Origin: Hanleya hanleyi
Lineage: Eukaryota; Mollusca; Polyplacophora; Lepidopleurida; Hanleyidae
NCBI GenBank assembly: GCA_036873755.1
Contig: JAVTVY010020350.1
Span: forward strand, 1 to 64,000
Reading direction: 5' to 3'
DNA: 64,000 nt
Shown: piece after piece, positions 54,256-64,000 of the stretch
How the letters are laid out: the number at the start of each line of letters is the position of its first letter
Numbering within the stretch: the stretch's first letter is position 1
Position numbers and translations under genes: made by a program
The notes under the pieces: generated by a model
The model's input: the letters and a program-made list of their open reading frames with translations, nothing else
Databases searched by the model: none
Told to the model about the DNA's origin: nothing

Positions 54256-54576
54256 CCGGAAGTGACGTCACACACTTGCGCAGACCCACCAAACCACGTG
54301 AACGCCATTGTGGGGAAAAACCCCAGTACATGACACGGAGAGACACAGACAAGTCTAGACATGTCCAAAGGTCACGCCCCATTCACCCAAACGGGAAGTG
54401 ACGTCACACACTTGCGCAGACCCACCAAACCACGTGAACGCCATTGTGGGGAAAAACCCCAGTACATGACACGGAGAGACACAGACAAGTCTAGACATGT
54501 CCAAAGGTCACGCCCCATTCACCCAAACCGGAAGTGACGTCACACACTTGCGCAGACCCACCAAACCACGTGAATG
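54256..54576. repeat. 136 bp tandem repeat carrying ETS-CRE sites
   Basis: GGAAGTGACGTCACACAC starts at 54258, 54394 and 54530, exactly 136 bp apart, giving 2.3 near-identical units. Copies one and three read CCGGAAGTGACGTCA, a composite ETS plus CRE site; copy two has a C to G change. Each unit also has CCACGTGAA. Likely an enhancer-like element near the right TIR. Confidence 0.85.
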
Positions 54577-55333
54577 TTAGTCCAGGTGGATGCTCCCCCA
54601 CCTATGATTCACATGGATACCGCACTCGACACAATAGGCCCATGAGGGGCCCACCTAGACCACAAAAAACGTCTATTTCCATACCCTTTGGCTACCGCGC
54701 ATGCGCAGAATGACCCTATGTCTACCCCACACCCAGCCCATCAGATGCCCCTTCACGAATGCTTCACATGGATACCTCATATGACCCCATTTGACCATTA
54801 GGGGCTCCCCTAGCTCCCAAAACGTCTATTTTCATACCCTTCGGCCACCGCGCATGCGCAGAATGCCGCTATCTCAATCTCACACCCAGCCCATCAGATG
54901 CCCCTTCACTTTGATACCTCATATGACCCCATCGGCCCATTAGGGGCTCCCCTAGATCCCAAAACGTCTATTTTCATACGCTTTGGCCACCGCGCATGCG
55001 CAGAATGCCGATATTTCAACCCCACACCCAGCCCATTAGATGCCCCTTCACGAATGCTTCACTTTGATACCTCACTCGACCCCATCGGACCATGCAGCGT
55101 ATTTGAAGTCTGGGGACTACTTTTTCTCCGCGGAAGCTTTTTCGCGCGACCGCATCACCGCCAGACCGCATCACCGCGGATGAATACATTCCCTGCAACA
55201 ATTGGAACTCTCCTGTGTTGGAGGTAGCTTTTGGTCATTCTGCCGGAACTATAGTGCACTTGACCTCTGTGACCTCCCCCAATATGCAAATTTTTGAGGT
55301 CAATTGGCCTCAATTTACGCTTACACTCCTACT
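54577..55333. repeat. Polinton right TIR with four subrepeats
   Basis: Inverted relative to the left TIR. GATACCTC/GATACCGC anchors lie at about 54620, 54773, 54914 and 55067. CGCGCATGCGCAGAA is present in three subrepeats. Co-linear with the left TIR from the end inward for about 690 bp, apart from a short deletion near 54905. The next bases, 55334-55339, are the CATCTC target copy. Confidence 0.92.
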
Positions 55334-55394
55334 CATCTCTATTTTTATACAACTAACCATCGCATTTTTTCTAAAATGATATTTCGGTATTTAA

Positions 55395-56095
55395 ACTTTA
55401 AAGGTGAAATGCAAAGGTTTTTAGATTCTCCTTTTCACATTTTATATAGGTTGAATAATGATAGAAATACCTGGCTATCTACTTCACTTGGTTTAATTTG
55501 AATTATCTTGTCTGCTAGAATCTTTTTAAAAGTTGGTACCCCTAGCACAGCTGAATTCAGATTTGCAAAACGTCATCGCTTATCTTTCCTTGATTGTGAC
55601 GTCACGTCAGACCAGCCGCCCGGAGACTGAACGTTACAATAGAATAGAATAGAATAGAATAGAATTTATTAACCAATCAGGTGCCCACGTGGAGCGTACA
55701 ATCAATACCCTTCCCCCCTTTCTTTGATACAATTGATTCAAACAAACATGTACAACACACAAGAAAGTTACAAATTTCTCCAACACTGAGATCTGTTTAC
55801 CATTATGAGGATCAAAGGCTAACTAGCTAACAAGTATTGACGCTTAGCAAGATGGTCTGATGTGACGTCACAATCGAACGTCAAACAAGGGCAGATAAGC
55901 GATGCGGATTTCATTTCTGAAATCGACCGGGCTTGAGATGCTAACTTTGAATCACTTTTCAAAAGCTACCAGGAGAAAAAAAAATCAAATAAAAGCAAAC
56001 AGAGTATTTGAGCTGATATTTCCATCATTAACTAGCCCGCGAAGAATATAAATAGGGAAATATGAAAACCTTTGCAGTTCACCTTTAAGAAGGGT
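55395..56095. repeat. Inverted repeat next to the Polinton target, split by a (GAATA)n element
   Basis: The left arm (55395-55620) and right arm (55855-56095) share, inverted, TTAAAGGTGAA..TGCAAAGG, ATGATAGAAATA, CATCGCTTATC and TTGTGACGTCAC. The centre (55635-55850) starts with (GAATA)n followed by AATTTATTAACC, typical of the 3' tail of a minus-strand SINE/LINE. Confidence 0.75.
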
Positions 56096-58210
56096 CCGAT
56101 TTGGCAGGATTTGAATTGAAAAAAAACCAGCTTTATTACCATCATACCATTTATAACCGGTTACAAGGGAGTTTTCTCATATTCATGCCACATATCATAT
56201 GTATACCGAAACTCCAAATAGGTATACATAAGGAGATGGTGCTCCTATACTGAAAGCATTTGAAAGTTCTGCTGCTTTTGTTGTTAAGTTATATATGTCC
56301 CTTTACAACCACAAAACTTTTAGCACTTTGTTGCCTTTTGTGAGCTTTAAGAATGTCATTCCTTATCCTGTAAACAGGGAACACGCCCTCATCGAAAATA
56401 GACCCACAATTAATGTTACGATAAGCCTTGTCCTCACGCTGAGTCCGGATTACTGACTTCTACTGAATGGATGATGAGTTAGTGCTCAATAAATTATCCA
56501 TTGGGTTGTCAATCCTACTCTGTGTGAGTTGTGGGACCAGTCGGACTACTTAGTTGACCGTTGTAACAACCGGTTTCTTCCATGTAATAACTAAGCTACA
56601 CCCAGCGAATAAAACAGAGTTACCCTGCTAATAGTACAATCATTTTCTGCACGGTAAGTTCACCATTTTTTTTATTATAAAATCCCTTTTTATTAGGAAA
56701 TGCATATAAGATATTATATACAACCCATACTTGTGGTCCATGTGATTTTCAGACAATATAGAGTGTTGTACATGTCGAGATTAATCATGGGCACGGTGCG
56801 TTATAATGCTAGTATTTCGAGGGAATACTTCTGGAAAATACCCAGACTGGAACCATGTATGATATCTATGGTTTGGCAACACGGATACGCGAGCATGCAC
56901 CGGACACTTCTTCAGTGATATTCTCACAGCATGAACAAATCGGGCGATATGTATGTTATAATGGTGAAATAATAGGCATACTATAATCAATTTATTCGAG
57001 TAATTCTAAAACTGCGCACAACCGAGTCATCGGGGAGTCCGTCATGTAAGGATCTTCAAACCGGGAACACCGTGTGCAATACAGCTTGTCTGCTAGCTAT
57101 AGGTTACACATACGAGCAGTTAGTCAAGTAAAATGACTCTGATTTTATTATCAGATAATATCTGATAATAAAATCAGATTCATGTCGGTACATGTAGTTC
57201 GAGGATTCACAAAAAGGTACGTAACGCGTACTAACCAAATGCCCGTACGACTCTTCATGCCGGGGTACAAATAACCGCGACAATCATGACACAACAGAGG
57301 ACACATTTTTAAGTGTACTGGACTCATTTATGGTTTATTCATAGGGCCTATAATTCGTGTGACGAAACAGAACTAGGACATTTTTAGGCCACCGGCATCT
57401 CATAGGATAGCACCGGTATCTAACCGACAACAGACAGCGATTGCAAATTTGAATACATGCTAACGTGCATGCTGATCCGATGTTGATACCGACAATTACA
57501 TAACTTTTCGACAAGATGTAAAGAGCTCCTGCATGCAATCTTGATACTGGTTTTGGGTAGGTCCGTCATGTATGATACCTTCAATCGGGTACAGTATGCG
57601 TGCAATATACTTGCTCCTTTTCAATACTTGGTTGAATGGTTCCCCACACGTAGCCCCCATGTTGTAAGGGAGCGACGTATCATCAGAAGTTCATGAGTTT
57701 TCATGAACTTCTGGTATCATACATGACCGATAGACCTGGATTTGTGTGAAACCATACTGCCATATTGTAACAGATTTTATGAGAAATATCAGAATTATTA
57801 CTTCAAATGTTTAGTCTATTTTACCATCAGCGCAGTTTTTCTAGGTCACGTAACTGGAATGTGGGCGGAACGTGGTTTGCTTTGCAAGATAGTCAAGGGT
57901 TCGCCTTTGGCTCACAAATAGAAACCTTGACGTCGTGAAGATGTTTTTTTTATACGTTGGACACATGCACCGTCAGATCACGGAAGTTATGCAACGTTGA
58001 GCTCTGTCAATACTTGGACGGGTAACCGGGCACTGTACTGACTGGGCTGATCAGCGTCCAGGATCAGTTCTGGCACATTTAGGCAATAATAATGATAATA
58101 ATATGATTTTATTCCAGACGAGAAAACATCCATATCATACAATACAATTAATGAAGAAGAGAAGTGGGGGAAGGGGGTAAAGTCAGTTGTATATATAATA
58201 TATATACAAG
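56096..58210. other. Non-coding stretch with two perfect hairpins
   Basis: No gene recognised. Hairpins: CTGATTTTATTATCAGAT with its inverse at 57139-57177 (3 base loop), and AGAAGTTCATGA...TCATGAACTTCT at about 57686-57714. Short frames are without motifs. Confidence 0.5.
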
Positions 58211-58216
58211 TACTCA

Positions 58217-58675
58217 TTATTTACAGGCATTTACGTACAATAGAGCGTTCCATTTGGAGTACAAATCGGAATAAACTTGCATGTCAGATTCACGTATTGT
58301 ATACAGTAAATTATTGTCACTCTGTATAATACGACATTTAAATGAAAAAACAGCTTTACGTAGGACTTCATTAAAAGACGGTACAGAGTTGATGGCAAAC
58401 ATGGCACTGGCGCTGCAACTTTTTCGAAGGTTCATAAGCCATCTAAATGTATTATTATACATGACATTCATATCACGTAAAACAGTTGTGGAATACTGAC
58501 TCCACAACTGACAACAATTTATAGTGGAACAATATGCCTTAAGCAGACCCTTTTTAACTACAGTGGTGCAAAAATGAAATTTCCGCAACAAAACGTTCGC
58601 TCGAACACAAAGTTTCCGTTTTTGGTACTGTATATCGTCATTATCAGATAAATCATTGCATATAATATGACCCAA
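58217..58675 (-). pseudogene. LINE fragment, C-terminal part of ORF2
   Basis: A 152-residue minus-strand frame: MGHIICNDLSDNDDI, then RKLCVRANVLLRKFHFC, KAYCSTINCCQLWSQY, YNNTFRWLMNLRKSCSAS and MFAINSVPSFNEVLRKAV. This is the thumb and post-RT region of a non-LTR retrotransposon. The catalytic RT core is absent, so this is an internal or 5'-truncated piece. Clade not determined. Confidence 0.85.
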
Positions 58676-59289
58676 GTATGTATAAGAAGATACGTATTTC
58701 AGATAACACCCACAATGACTGAAAAAATGTTGAAATGAAAACGACGTTATATCCTACTCACTCATCCACTCACTTTTTTTCCCATTATTTTCATTTATTT
58801 CATTATTTGCAGTTTTTGCTAATTTGGTGCACTTTCCAAACGCAATTTCTCACTTAAATATGAGTAAATGTTTTAGCCAATATTTTTTCGCTCAAAAACC
58901 CCAAAGACCCTAGCTATGGCTGCAAACCAATCACCAGATCGAGTTGTTGGGAAAGTGCCGTACGGGCAATATTTGCCGAACCAATTGACCATAACCAATA
59001 AAATAATTCGATTCTATGTCCACTTACCTTTCATAAAAATCCTTGTTTATGAGTGACTGTCCGTTTTTAGCTTGGCAAGAGATCTAAACTCGGACGAGGG
59101 GGGTAAAACTGTCCACATCGCCGCCATCTTGCATCGACCAGAACGCCGATTACGCGCCACAACAACTCGCGATAAACACTACATGCACATGGTGGAATTT
59201 GAAGCACAAGGCTGGCGAGTTTACCATGGCACAACCAACCAATTTTTATTCAGTCGATCTAGTAATCGATTATGTCTGTGAGAAATTAA

Positions 59290-60180
59290 GTTTACCGTAT
59301 GATCTGAAACCCGAACAAAGGCGAATACATAAAAGCGAGAACAGCCATACAATTGCTCAATCTGTGAATCAAACTTTCCTGGGAAATTCAACTTTAGAGT
59401 GAACTCTCACCAGATGAAAACCATACAATTACTCCATGTGTGATTACACTTATGAATCTACATATAATATAATACATGTATATGCAAAACCTTCCAATTT
59501 GCCAAACCTCATAATCAATTTTCAATAATTATAACAGATAGACGGCCTGGGCCATATAAACTCACCATACTGGAGAATACAATCCCAATTAGGAATTACT
59601 TTCAGTAACACATACTCACAAACTCTGCCATGGAAAAAAAACACACAGTGACCCATCCGATTATTACATTTATGAGAATACATAGAAGAATGAACAGTCA
59701 TACATGTGTCCAATGTGTGAAATCAGCTTTCCCCAAGACATTCATCGCTTAAATGAACTCTCACGGTCGGAAAACCATACAAAAGCTCCACTTGTGATTA
59801 TATTTTGTACCAGTCGTTGAGCTTATTCAGCATATGATAAAATATTTGTGAGAAGAAACCTATGCAATGCCCGATACGTGAACCCGACTTTCCCAAGGGA
59901 TTTTCTTCTATCGAACTCTGTCCTGAGAAAAGTCAAACAAATGCCCGTGCACTTATTACATCTATGAGAATACATAAAAGAGAGAACAGCCATACAATTG
60001 CTAAATCTGTGAATCAAACTTTCTTGGGAAATTCAAATTTTTTGGCCTGTCCCAGGGAAAATTACAGATAATCCTGTACTAATCACACTTAGGAGGATAC
60101 ATGCAAAAGAAAACAACCAGACAACCCAAAAGTGCTTAATCTGTTAACTCTGCGTTGGGAGTCAGTCTCTCGGCACCTCT
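59290..60180 (+). pseudogene. Decayed C2H2 zinc-finger array
   Basis: Linker-like phrases recur in scattered frames: RIHKSENSHTI near 59330, RIHRRMNSHTC-like near 59675 and RIHKRENSHTI near 59970. Each is followed by SVNQTFLGN or a similar finger remnant. Related DNA phrases (AACTCTCAC...AAACCATACAA) recur at 59403, 59756 and 61165. Cysteines and frames are mostly lost. The source was probably a poly-zinc-finger gene. Confidence 0.6.
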
Positions 60181-61145
60181 TCCAACTTCCCTTATATGTG
60201 TTGTAATTTTTACCTGTATATAGCGAGATTCTGCTGGTGGACGTTTCGTTCCCGAGGCCCGCCCCCCTGTATAGACCTTTTGGTCTTTGATATATGTTGG
60301 CATTTGTGGGAAGTTGATGCATGGTCGACATCGGGCCTTACAGACTGGTCTTTTGTGTTAAATACCGTCATTTTCATCTGACGACGATACAGCTCACCAA
60401 TCCCCAGTGTACGAGTTGTCAGAGCTTCTCCATCACAGCTCTCTAGATTTGTATCTAATACCGCTTATGCCGGTGCTAGGGGCCGTGTGGTCATGTCATC
60501 CAAGTTGCCACATAAACAGGTGCAATAAAAGCGTACCTGAGATACAACACATAGCCCGAATCGTTAGATTCTTGGTATGTGCTTTAGAATACGTTAACCA
60601 GAACACTATACTGTAAGGCCATGTGACTCTATCAGTATATAGCGAGATTCTGCTGGTGGACGTTTCGTCCCCGATGCCCGTCCCCTGTACAGAACTTTTC
60701 GTCTTTGATATATGTTGGCATTTGTGGGAAGTTGATGAATTGTCGACATCGAGCCTTACAAACTGGTCTTTTGTGTTAAATACCGTCATTTTCATCTGAC
60801 GACGGTACAGCTCACCAATCCCCAGTGTACGAGTTGTCACATGCAGCGACACAGCTCACCAGTTACCAATATACGAGTTGTCAGAGCTTCTCCATCACAG
60901 CTCTCTAGATTTGTATCTAATACCGCTTATGCCGGTGCTAGGGGCCGTGTGGTCATGTCATCCAAGTTACCACATGAACAGGTGCAATAAAAGCGTACCT
61001 GAGATACAACACATATCCCGAATCGTTAGAATCTTGGTATGTGCTTTAGAATAGGTTAACCAGAAGACTATACTGTAAGGCCATGTGACTCTGTCAGTAT
61101 GTCGGCACCTCTTTCCACTTCCCTTATATGTGTTGTAATTCCTAA
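60180..61145. repeat. Repeat family D, tandem copies
   Basis: A ~420 bp unit starting TATATAGCGAGATTCTGCTG is present at 60217 and 60636, the second extended by ~45 bp. The whole is bounded by direct copies of CACCTCTT(T)CCAACTTCCC then TTATATGTGTTGTAATT (about 60172-60208 and 61103-61141). The 53329-53606 insertion in the Polinton is the same family. Confidence 0.85.
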
Positions 61146-61217
61146 GAAATCCAGCACTAAAATGAACTTTCAATAAAGGAAACCATACAAATACTCCATG
61201 TGTGATTAGCTCATGTC

Positions 61218-61605
61218 CTTAAGCAAGTAAGGGGAATCCCGCTCTCTAAAATGGAGGTAAAAAGGGTCATTTTCGCCCAAAAATCAGTTCACATAATGAA
61301 TTCAGCAAAATCCTCTTGAGGCGCATACAGACATATCTATCCGCATTAAATGGCAGTAAAAAACTAAATCTAAATCAATCAATCTAATTTAATTTGCATA
61401 ATAATAGGCCAGACATCCTTCGCGCTGTTTAAACAACATTGGCTGGTTCTTCACATGGCAAATTAATTTTATGACATGGAACAATAGCTAAATCAATGCG
61501 CTTGAAATGTTGATACATTGGTTATGGAGAAATCAATAGTTATTGAGCAAAAACGACCTTTTCACCTCTATTTTAGAGAGCGGGGTCGCCATAACCTGTT
61601 AAGCT
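61218..61605. mobile_element. MITE family E, copy 1
   Basis: Terminal inverted repeats include CCCGCTCTCTAAAATGGAGG (from 61238) and TCTATTTTAGAGAGCGGGG (to about 61585). The interior is closely similar to 63508-63890 in the same orientation. No coding capacity. Confidence 0.88.
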
Positions 61606-62358
61606 TAGCCAACACATTAAGGTTCAGTTTGTGAACCAGATTTACCCAAGGAGGTTTATTATTCGAACTACACGTCCTGATGGAAACCACATAGATGTTT
61701 ATGCACAAGTGTTAGATTTGTAAAAGCAAATGACTGAATTTCGATTGTGAACTGAGCTATTCAAAGCCATACCGGTACAAATTATGCCCAATTTCATAAT
61801 CCAGGTGTTATCAAGACATTTGACTTTGTAGGACTTGCTCGAGACAAAAACTTGGGCTTGATCCCTGCTACTGCATAGCCTAATCTATTCTTTCTTTCAA
61901 ATATCTTCGCGCATTTGTTTCTCATGCGCACATTGCAAAAAAAGATATTAGGAATTGACCTTCATTTAGGCATAGATGTAATGCTTGAGTATGGACGGGT
62001 ATAACTCACTGAGGAATTCCAGTGATTGGAAGGATTGTCGGTGTAACTGAAGGATTGTCGGTGTAACTTCTACTGAGGACTGATTTTATTTTCTCTCAAA
62101 AGGTGACACCCTTCCTGTGTGACAAAAAACTGAGTCGTATGTTTCTTCTTCCGATACCACTGTCTACGGTTGTGAGACAATTCTTCGATTTTGAACAATT
62201 AATGCATATGAAACTCTGTCCACTTAAGCATGGAAATAGTATTTTCGCAGTGTTTGGTGTGTAAAGGGAATCTACCTTTGATCTTCTGTAACTCTTTTGG
62301 CTAGGGTTTTTTTCAAAGAGAGGATGGCAGTTTGAGCACTCTATTTTCCATTGTCTAC
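61606..62358. other. Non-coding stretch with weak zinc-finger remnants
   Basis: Near 61650-61790 a few phrases resemble the zinc-finger-array DNA upstream. A short tandem GGAAGGATTGTCGGTGTAAC occurs near 62030-62070. Otherwise nothing recognised. Confidence 0.4.
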
Positions 62359-62449
62359 CGTTGTGTGAGTCAAATCTCACCATGTGCGTGTTGCGTTTAT
62401 CGCGAGTTGTTGTGGCGCGTAATCGGCGTTCTGATCGATGCAAGATGGC

Positions 62450-63055
62450 ATCTAATCCGTAGGCCTATCATCCTCGACTTGTGATGTACGCCGCCCAGGA
62501 ATTCGTCTGCGACTACTCACCGGCACCTATACCCTCCAAACAAACCGGGCTGTATTCAACCAATACAAAGTGGACCCGACATGCAAACTATGTAACACAG
62601 AACCTGAAGATCGTGTACACTTCCTTGTCTCCTGTCCAGTCTTGGCCTATATTCGACACCGATATATGTCAATTCTTATTCATTCTATCTGTTCAGAGTG
62701 CCAGCAAGCCGTACGATCTGATATTCACACTACTCAGGATATTTGTGATTTCATTATCAACCCAAGTGTGCTCTTCCAAAAATGTGGTCTACAAGAGCAT
62801 GTAGACTGCATCATCAAGTGCGAGAAGTACCTAAGAACTCTAACGTACTGCCTTCATCATAGACGTGGTACCCTACTAAACTCCTGAACTAACTCTTAAA
62901 TTAACTCTCATCGAAGGATTGTGGCGTCTCAGTGTGACAGCATGTCTCCATTTTATCATCTTTCTTTTTACTGAAATGAACTGTGACAATTTTAAATGTT
63001 TTTACTCGAAAGAGGTGCCTCTCTCAAAGAGGGAAACTACGAACTGAACTGAACT
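62450..63055 (+). mobile_element. 5'-truncated LINE nested in the right arm
   Basis: Flanked by GATGGC on both sides (62444-62449 and 63056-63061). The uninterrupted site is visible in the other arm at 59119-59135. The insert encodes the LINE C-terminal zinc knuckle: FNQYKVDPTCKLCNT, then EDRVHFLVSCPVL (C-x2-C...H...C), continuing to 62887, with a frame change near 62570. It ends in a GAACT microsatellite-like tail. Confidence 0.88.
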
Positions 63056-63507
63056 GATGGCGGCGATGTGGACAGTTTACCCCCCTCGTCCGAGTTTAGA
63101 TCTCTTGCCAAGTTAAAAACGGACAGTCACTCATACACAAGGATTTTTTTTGAAAGGTAAGTGGACATGCAATCGAAATTTTTTTTTGGTTATGGTCAAT
63201 TGGTTCGGCAAATATTGCCCGTACGGCATTTTCCCAACAGCTCGATCTGGTGACTGGTTTGCAGCCATAGCGTTGTTCTCACGTAGTATAGAACAATGCT
63301 ATACCAGAGCTACAAAGACCCATACAATCTGACGATGGACATCGATGAAAATGGCGGGTGGGCCTGACGTGCCGCGTATTGCCGCGTATTGAGCCCTGAC
63401 GTGCCGCGTCCGTTGTGACCCCGTTGGAATTATAGGGCGTATCGGAATATTGGTACATAATGACATATTGTTGTTCTGTCTGGCGTTGTTTGTTGACTTT
63501 GTTCAGG

Positions 63508-63890
63508 TTTAGCAGGTTAGGGGGAATCCCGCTCTCTAAAATGGAGGTAAAAAGTGTCGTTTTCGCTCAATAAATCAGTTCACATAATGAATTAAACAAA
63601 ATCCTCTTGAGGCGCATACAGACATATCTATCCGCATTAAATGGTAGTAGAAAAGTAAATTGTCATCTATCTAATTTGCATAATAATAGGCCAAACATCA
63701 TTCGCGCTGTTTAAACAACATTGGCTGATTCTTCACATGGCAAATTAATTTTATGACATGGAACAATAGCTACATCAATGCGCCTGAAATTTTTATGCAT
63801 GATTGGTTAAGAAAGAATCGAAAGTTATTGAGCAAAACGACCTTTTTTGCTTCCATTTTAGAGAGCGGGATCGCCCTGACCTGTTTAGCA
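63508..63890. mobile_element. MITE family E, copy 2
   Basis: Ends TTAGCAGGTTAGGGGGAATC (left) and GATCGCCCTGACCTGTTTAGC (right) form terminal inverted repeats extending through CCCGCTCTCTAAAATGGA. The interior is nearly the same as 61218-61605. Confidence 0.9.
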
Positions 63891-64000
63891 TTACCTGCCT
63901 CGGTTTACTACAAGTTTATTCCCGTTGTAGAACTGGCTGATTCTGTAACTCCTCCTTCTTCGCCTTGATGACTGACATATAGCGTATGGTACATTCTCGC

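Larger units (their letters stand above)
41907..55333 (+). mobile_element. Polinton/Maverick DNA transposon (virus-like, PolB-defective)
   Basis: The two ends are inverted copies: AGTGGTAGTGTAAGCG on the left and, read inward from the right, AGTAGGAGTGTAAGCG. They have AG...CT termini and a perfect 6 bp target duplication, CATCTC, at 41901-41906 and 55334-55339. The 13,427 bp between encode integrase, packaging ATPase, capsid proteins and a protease remnant. These features together define Polintons; usual full length is about 15-20 kb, so this copy is short. It is visibly more GC-rich than its surroundings. PolB is reduced to an N-terminal fragment, the protease is truncated, and at least two repeats have inserted inside. 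Confidence 0.95.
58913..63271. mobile_element. Inverted-repeat-bounded element, ~290 bp arms
   Basis: The left arm (58913-59205) and right arm (62360-63271, minus a nested insert) are inverted copies. Matching blocks are GCTATGGCTGCAAACCAATC, GCCGTACGGGCAATATTTGC, ACTCGGACGAGGGGGGTAAA and GATTACGCGCCACAACAACT. Inside are decayed zinc-finger repeats, repeat D copies and a MITE. No transposase is recognised. It may be a non-autonomous DNA transposon or an inverted duplication of a zinc-finger locus. Confidence 0.7.

Overview
This is eukaryotic, almost certainly animal, genomic DNA. It is AT-rich and gene-poor, with no operon-like host organisation, and it is packed with nested transposons of many classes. 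These include Gypsy LTR, CR1/Jockey-type LINE, Penelope-like, Polinton/Maverick, piggyBac-like, hAT-like and hairpin MITEs, as well as minisatellites. The mix, and the frequent TACATGTA-type motifs, suggest a marine invertebrate such as a mollusc, other lophotrochozoan, amphioxus or hemichordate. I cannot name the species. The only convincing host gene is a single-exon C2H2 zinc-finger gene on the minus strand (20907-22265).

Layout. 1-7200: dispersed repeats, a degenerate ~38 bp minisatellite (1650-2070), a foldback (3144-3371) and a decayed reverse transcriptase (4860-5830). 7213-15059: one CR1/Jockey-like LINE split by a ~4.5 kb insertion (about 8690-13261) whose right end looks like a Helitron terminus. 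15264-18567 (-): a Penelope-like element with an esterase-like N-terminal region, RT and GIY-YIG endonuclease. 18898-20053: a TTAA-bounded non-autonomous element. 20907-22265: the host zinc-finger gene. 22600-30960: MITEs, minisatellites and a long palindrome (26645-27432). 31019-38416 (-): a Gypsy LTR retrotransposon with nearly identical LTRs but a broken body. 38950-41515: tandem repeats and a hairpin MITE. 41907-55333: a Polinton/Maverick. 55340-64000: inverted-repeat elements, two LINE fragments, a decayed zinc-finger array and two copies of a MITE.

The highlight is the 13.4 kb Polinton. It has AG...CT ends, long terminal inverted repeats (TIRs) and a perfect 6 bp target duplication (CATCTC). 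It encodes an rve integrase with a frameshifted chromodomain, a packaging ATPase (frameshifted), a penton-like protein, a pVI/pX-like protein, a double-jelly-roll type major capsid candidate, and an adenain-like protease cut short by a repeat insertion. Two further small proteins are of types I associate with Polintons. On the minus strand, a three-finger protein resembles the N-terminal part of Polinton DNA polymerase B; no polymerase or exonuclease domain is present. Three neighbouring genes (44514-46949) are built from eight repeats of a small beta-strand plus Trp-helix module resembling PC4-type ssDNA-binding folds. I consider this family the best candidate for something undescribed.

Nearly every early-side gene of the Polinton has its own core promoter: a TATA box followed 28-31 bp later by a TCATTC/TCAGAC-like initiator. 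The TIRs carry ~153 bp subrepeats, most with a GCGCATGCGC-type palindrome. Between the broken protease and the right TIR lie arrays of CCGGATGT, ATTGG and 136 bp repeats carrying CGGAAGTGACGTCA (ETS-CRE) sites. All family assignments were made by eye from sequence motifs; no database search was run.
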